Both the position numbers and the translations under genes were made by a program. Under the pieces are notes generated by a model. That model was not told the origin of the DNA. It ran no database searches and worked only from the letters and a program-made list of their open reading frames with translations. Positions 62,044-64,000 of a DNA stretch of 64,000 nt are shown here, one piece after another (the first letter of the stretch is position 1; each line of letters starts with the position of its first letter). The DNA is taken from assembly GCA_035549175.1 (NCBI GenBank), contig DASZRL010000130.1, positions 33,158-97,157 on the forward strand. Reading direction: 5' to 3'. Origin of the DNA: DASTSN01 sp035549175. GTDB lineage: Bacteria > Bacteroidota > Bacteroidia > Chitinophagales > Chitinophagaceae.

Positions 62044-62630
62044 ACCAGGTCCTTGAATCGGGTTCGTTTGTGTTCGGGCCACTCCTCGCGAAGCACGCTG
62101 TAATAGATTGATGTCCGCCTGCGGTTATTCCACATGGCCATATGACTGCGCAGGACACCTTCCGCTATCCCCCCAATCTTTTCAAGGCCTTTGCGTGCCC
62201 GGAGGTTGAGGACGTCCGTTTTGAATTCCACACGCTCAAATCCCAGTTCGTCAAAGGCGTAGCGCATCAGGGCAAACTTGGCGTGCCGGTTAATGCCCGT
62301 ACTGCGGAAATCCTTTCCCAGCCAGCTCCATCCGATTTCCAGGCGCTGGTCCGGAAAGGAGATATTTCCCAGGCTCATGCTGCCTGCTATGCGGCCGCTC
62401 GCCTTTTCCAGGATGGTGAAGGGGCGCCGGGTACCTGCGGCCTGGTCGGCCAGCGCCTGGTCCATCCAACGGCGTAACTGGTCCGGATCGGCCAGGTTCA
62501 GGGTGAAATACTCCCACATCGATTCGTCATCCTGCGCCAGGGCCAGGAACGGGGATTCATCCGCCCTGGCCAGGGGGCGGAGCCGCACCAACGGGGTTTC
62601 CAGTGTAAGACCGGCCGGTATTTGTGGCAT
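62040..62630 (-). CDS. GNAT-family N-acetyltransferase
   Basis: A 196-residue acetyl-CoA-dependent transferase of the RimJ/RimL-like type. The GNAT acetyl-CoA-binding motif A and surrounding strands are seen in RIAGSMSLGNISFPDQRLEIGWSWLGKDFR (in parts: GSMSLGNISF, LEIGWSWLGKDFRSTG), followed by FELGFERVEFKTDVLNLRAR (in parts: LGFERVEFKTD, NLRARKGLEKIGGI). Such enzymes acetylate ribosomal-protein N-termini, tRNAs or small molecules. It is transcribed from its own -7 element and overlaps plsC. Confidence 0.87.
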   Translation of the reverse strand: MPQIPAGLTLETPLVRLRPLARADESPFLALAQDDESMWEYFTLNLADPDQLRRWMDQALADQAAGTRRPFTILEKASGRIAGSMSLGNISFPDQRLEIGWSWLGKDFRSTGINRHAKFALMRYAFDELGFERVEFKTDVLNLRARKGLEKIGGIAEGVLRSHMAMWNNRRRTSIYYSVLREEWPEHKRTRFKDLV

Positions 62631-62651
62631 ATCAATAGGTGACTAGACGTG

Positions 62652-62659
62652 CAAACCTA
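62652..62659 (-). promoter_or_regulatory. -7 promoter element of the GNAT-plsC unit
   Basis: Minus-strand TAGGTTTG, an exact match to TAnnTTTG, 21 bases before the ATG of the GNAT gene. Confidence 0.55.
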
Positions 62660-62690
62660 CAGGAAATGTCTGGAATCAGCGTTTCCTGGG

Positions 62691-63365
62691 TTACCCCAGG
62701 CGCCAGTCGATCGGGTCGATTCCCTGCCGGACCAGGTAGTCATTGGTCTTCGAAAAATGACGACACCCCAAAAAACCGTTTCCTGCCGACAACGGGGAAG
62801 GATGGGCCGCCTTCAGCACCAGGTGCTTGCCCGGATCGATCAGGGACTGCTTGTCCTGGGCGAACCGGCCCCAGAGCAGGAATACCACATGGTGGCGGTG
62901 CTGGGAAATGGTTCGGATGACCGTATCCGTGAATTCCGCCCAGCCGATTTTGGCATGGCTCATCGGTTCGCCGGACCGGACGGTCAGGGATGCGTTCAGC
63001 AGGAATACACCCTGCCTGGCCCAGTGGGTAAGATTGCCGCTCCTGGGCGCTGGTATACCCAGGTCCTGCTGCAGTTCTTTAAAAATATTCAGCAGGGAAG
63101 GGGGAGGGGGGACCCCGTCGGGGACGGAAAAGCACAATCCATGGGCCTGTCCGGCCCCATGATAGGGATCCTGCCCCAGGATAACGACTTTAACCTGGTT
63201 AAACGGGGTCTGTTCAAAGGCATTAAATATGAGACGACCGGGTGGATATATCACTTTGCCCTGCTGCTTTTCGGTCTTGAGGTGTAAAACGATCTGTCGG
63301 AAATACGGCTTGTTAAATTCCTGCTTCAACTGTTCTTTCCAGGAGGCTTCTATTTTCACTTCCAT
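62691..63365 (-). CDS. ung: Uracil-DNA glycosylase, family 1
   Basis: A 224-residue base-excision repair enzyme that removes uracil from DNA. The water-activating motif GQDPYHG (residues 64-70), the uracil-binding segment with GVFLLNASLTV and the DNA-intercalation loop AAHPSPLSAGNGF are intact, and length is normal. The frame continues upstream for 47 codons across the tRNA gene on the opposite strand, but this is not coding; the Met at 63365 gives the family N-terminus. Confidence 0.94.
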   Translation of the reverse strand: MEVKIEASWKEQLKQEFNKPYFRQIVLHLKTEKQQGKVIYPPGRLIFNAFEQTPFNQVKVVILGQDPYHGAGQAHGLCFSVPDGVPPPPSLLNIFKELQQDLGIPAPRSGNLTHWARQGVFLLNASLTVRSGEPMSHAKIGWAEFTDTVIRTISQHRHHVVFLLWGRFAQDKQSLIDPGKHLVLKAAHPSPLSAGNGFLGCRHFSKTNDYLVRQGIDPIDWRLG

Positions 63366-63378
63366 GATGGTCGGCTGG

Positions 63379-63409
63379 TTTGAGCGCAAGCTAAAAAAAA
63401 CTATCTTTG
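63379..63409 (+). promoter_or_regulatory. Full promoter of tRNA-Arg
   Basis: TTTG at 63379-63382 and TATCTTTG at 63402-63409, spaced 19 bases, are an exact Bacteroidota -33/-7 pair; the tRNA begins 22 bases after the -7 element. It lies inside the 5' end of the ung region on the other strand. Confidence 0.75.
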
Positions 63410-63431
63410 TACCTTGATTTTCCTGAATTTT

Positions 63432-63505
63432 GGTCCGGTAGCTCAGCTGAATAGAGCAACTGCCTTCTAAGCAGTAGGTCACAGGTTTGAGTCCTGTCCG
63501 GATCA
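63432..63505 (+). tRNA. tRNA-Arg, anticodon TCT
   Basis: Full cloverleaf: acceptor GGTCCGG (63432-63438) with CCGGATC (63498-63504), including one G-T pair; D stem GCTC/GAGC; anticodon stem ACTGC/GCAGT around loop CTTCTAA with anticodon TCT (63466-63468); T stem ACAGG/CCTGT with loop TTTGAGT. Discriminator A at 63505. CCA is not encoded. It reads AGA codons. The 3' end is the likely attachment core of the integrative element that starts directly downstream. Confidence 0.96.
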
Positions 63506-63517
63506 CAAGAGCATACT

Positions 63518-63560
63518 GGCAACCATATCGTTAGCGGATTATCAGCTAAATATGGTTGCC
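63518..63560. repeat. Inverted repeat beside the tRNA, probable integrase site
   Basis: GGCAACCATAT (63518-63528) and ATATGGTTGCC (63550-63560) are exact inverted copies of 11 bases around a 21-base centre, in which TTAGC and GCTAA extend the dyad imperfectly. It lies 12 bases after the tRNA and before the integrase start. Confidence 0.7.
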
Positions 63561-63565
63561 GGTGG

Positions 63566-63585
63566 TTGCGAAAAGTTGCGAAAAG
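63566..63585. repeat. Tandem pair of TTGCGAAAAG
   Basis: Two exact copies of the 10-base word TTGCGAAAAG (63566-63575 and 63576-63585) in direct contact, upstream of the integrase gene. They may be arm-type integrase sites or operator sites. Confidence 0.65.
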
Positions 63586-63593
63586 TGGTTATC

Positions 63594-63626
63594 TTGTTTT
63601 GGCATTGTTTTGCCATTGTTTTAACA
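63594..63626. repeat. Three 11-bp units running into the integrase start codon
   Basis: TTGTTTTGGCA, TTGTTTTGCCA and TTGTTTTAACA follow without spacing, and the last base of the third unit is the A of the integrase ATG. Their position suggests direct control of integrase transcription or translation. Confidence 0.65.
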
Positions 63627-64000
63627 TGACCACTGCCTACACCATCCGCCCGCTGCTGTGGACCTACCGCGCCAACCAGGACGGCACACACACCCTCATG
63701 ATTGCCGTCACCATCAACCGAAAAGTACACTATCAGCGCACCTCTTACCGCCTGCGACCCGACCAGTGGACCGGTTCCGAGATAATCAACTACCCAAATG
63801 CCCGCCTCGCCAATGCCGCCCTGCGCAGGCAAATCTCCGATATCGAGGCAGACATCATCAACCGACAGCTCCCTGGCCTGCCCGCCAGCCCGCGCCATCG
63901 CCGCTCACGCCATATCACCTTCGGCCAGTACGCCCGCGAAGTGAAGGGCGACAACCGCGCAGTCAACCGCGACGTGAGCCGCCTAACCACATTCTATGGG
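63626..64000 (+). CDS. Tyrosine recombinase/integrase, N-terminal part (runs off window)
   Basis: The first 125 codons, open to base 64000, of a site-specific tyrosine recombinase as found in Bacteroidota integrative elements. The visible residues are the arm-type DNA-binding domain (about 1-85): TIRPLLWTYRANQDGTH, LMIAVTINRKVHYQRTSYRL and RPDQWTG are typical strands of this domain, followed by a helix rich in Ala, Arg and Ile and a linker of basic residues (PRHRRSRHITFGQYA) leading to the SAM-like core-binding domain. The catalytic Arg-His-Arg-Tyr residues lie beyond the window. Its location directly downstream of a tRNA and pointing away from it marks the edge of a genomic island. Confidence 0.88.
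   Translation, partial: MTTAYTIRPLLWTYRANQDGTHTLMIAVTINRKVHYQRTSYRLRPDQWTGSEIINYPNARLANAALRRQISDIEADIINRQLPGLPASPRHRRSRHITFGQYAREVKGDNRAVNRDVSRLTTFYG

Noticed and set aside
63366..63506. N-terminal extension of ung across the tRNA gene
   Set aside because: The extra residues are the antisense reading of tRNA-Arg (MIRTGLKPVTYC-like); the family N-terminus starts at 63365.
1..64000. CRISPR array or defence operon
   Set aside because: No regularly spaced direct repeats and no cas, restriction-modification, retron or similar gene was found in the visible sequence; a negative by eye only.

Overview
The window comes from a GC-rich member of the phylum Bacteroidota, most likely Chitinophagaceae or close kin. 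The evidence is the repeated Bacteroidota-type -7 promoter element TAnnTTTG, a secreted protein with a type IX secretion sorting domain, families largely confined to the phylum (DUF3822 next to rsmD, DUF2027-Smr), an LPS-making envelope (LpxK, LptD, OstA-like protein, MlaD), a bacillithiol-type YpdA, and scarce Shine-Dalgarno sequences outside dnaK and dps. Almost everything up to 63.4 kb reads as core chromosome.

Layout. 0-10 kb: the 3' part of trxB, folB and a TPR protein; a MATE exporter; then a tightly packed operon DUF3822-rsmD-bioD-fthC-lpxK-rnr-polyprenyl synthase, with several overlapping start and stop codons. 10-24 kb: an amino acid permease, a DUF2027-Smr protein, RNase P RNA (rnpB), a CPBP-type membrane protein, a phytase-like esterase lipoprotein, a methyltransferase, a TAT-exported sugar isomerase, a cupin, gamma-glutamyltransferase and an M48 protease. 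24-32 kb: a CYTH protein convergent with dnaG, a T9SS protein, ypdA divergent from pdhB, an NtrC-like regulator without a DNA-binding domain, and a CarH-like MerR/B12 regulator. 32-47 kb: signal peptidase I, cytidine deaminase, Ogt, a CsaA-like protein, two tandem Gfo/Idh/MocA oxidoreductases, a pentapeptide-repeat gene broken by one in-frame stop, an LtaS-like enzyme, Dps, a SirB1-like protein, a TPR protein and argS. 47-62.7 kb: GtrA, DUF4403, dnaK, a fused SpmA-SpmB protein, and an envelope cluster (two amidases, MlaD, OstA-like) divergent from lptD, followed by plsC, a GNAT acetyltransferase and ung.

Right edge. At 63432-63505 lies tRNA-Arg(TCT). Directly downstream are a long inverted repeat, two sets of short tandem repeats, and the 5' end of a Bacteroidota tyrosine recombinase that runs off the window. 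This is the classic left border of an integrative element in a tRNA gene, so the cargo most likely to hold a new system lies just beyond base 64000.

Themes. Several -7 elements sit only 6-15 bases from the start codon (gtrA, dnaG, lptD, ypdA), suggesting leaderless or very short-leader mRNAs. Many convergent gene pairs abut or overlap at their 3' ends with no terminator. I found no CRISPR array, no toxin-antitoxin pair and no recognisable defence operon in the visible sequence.
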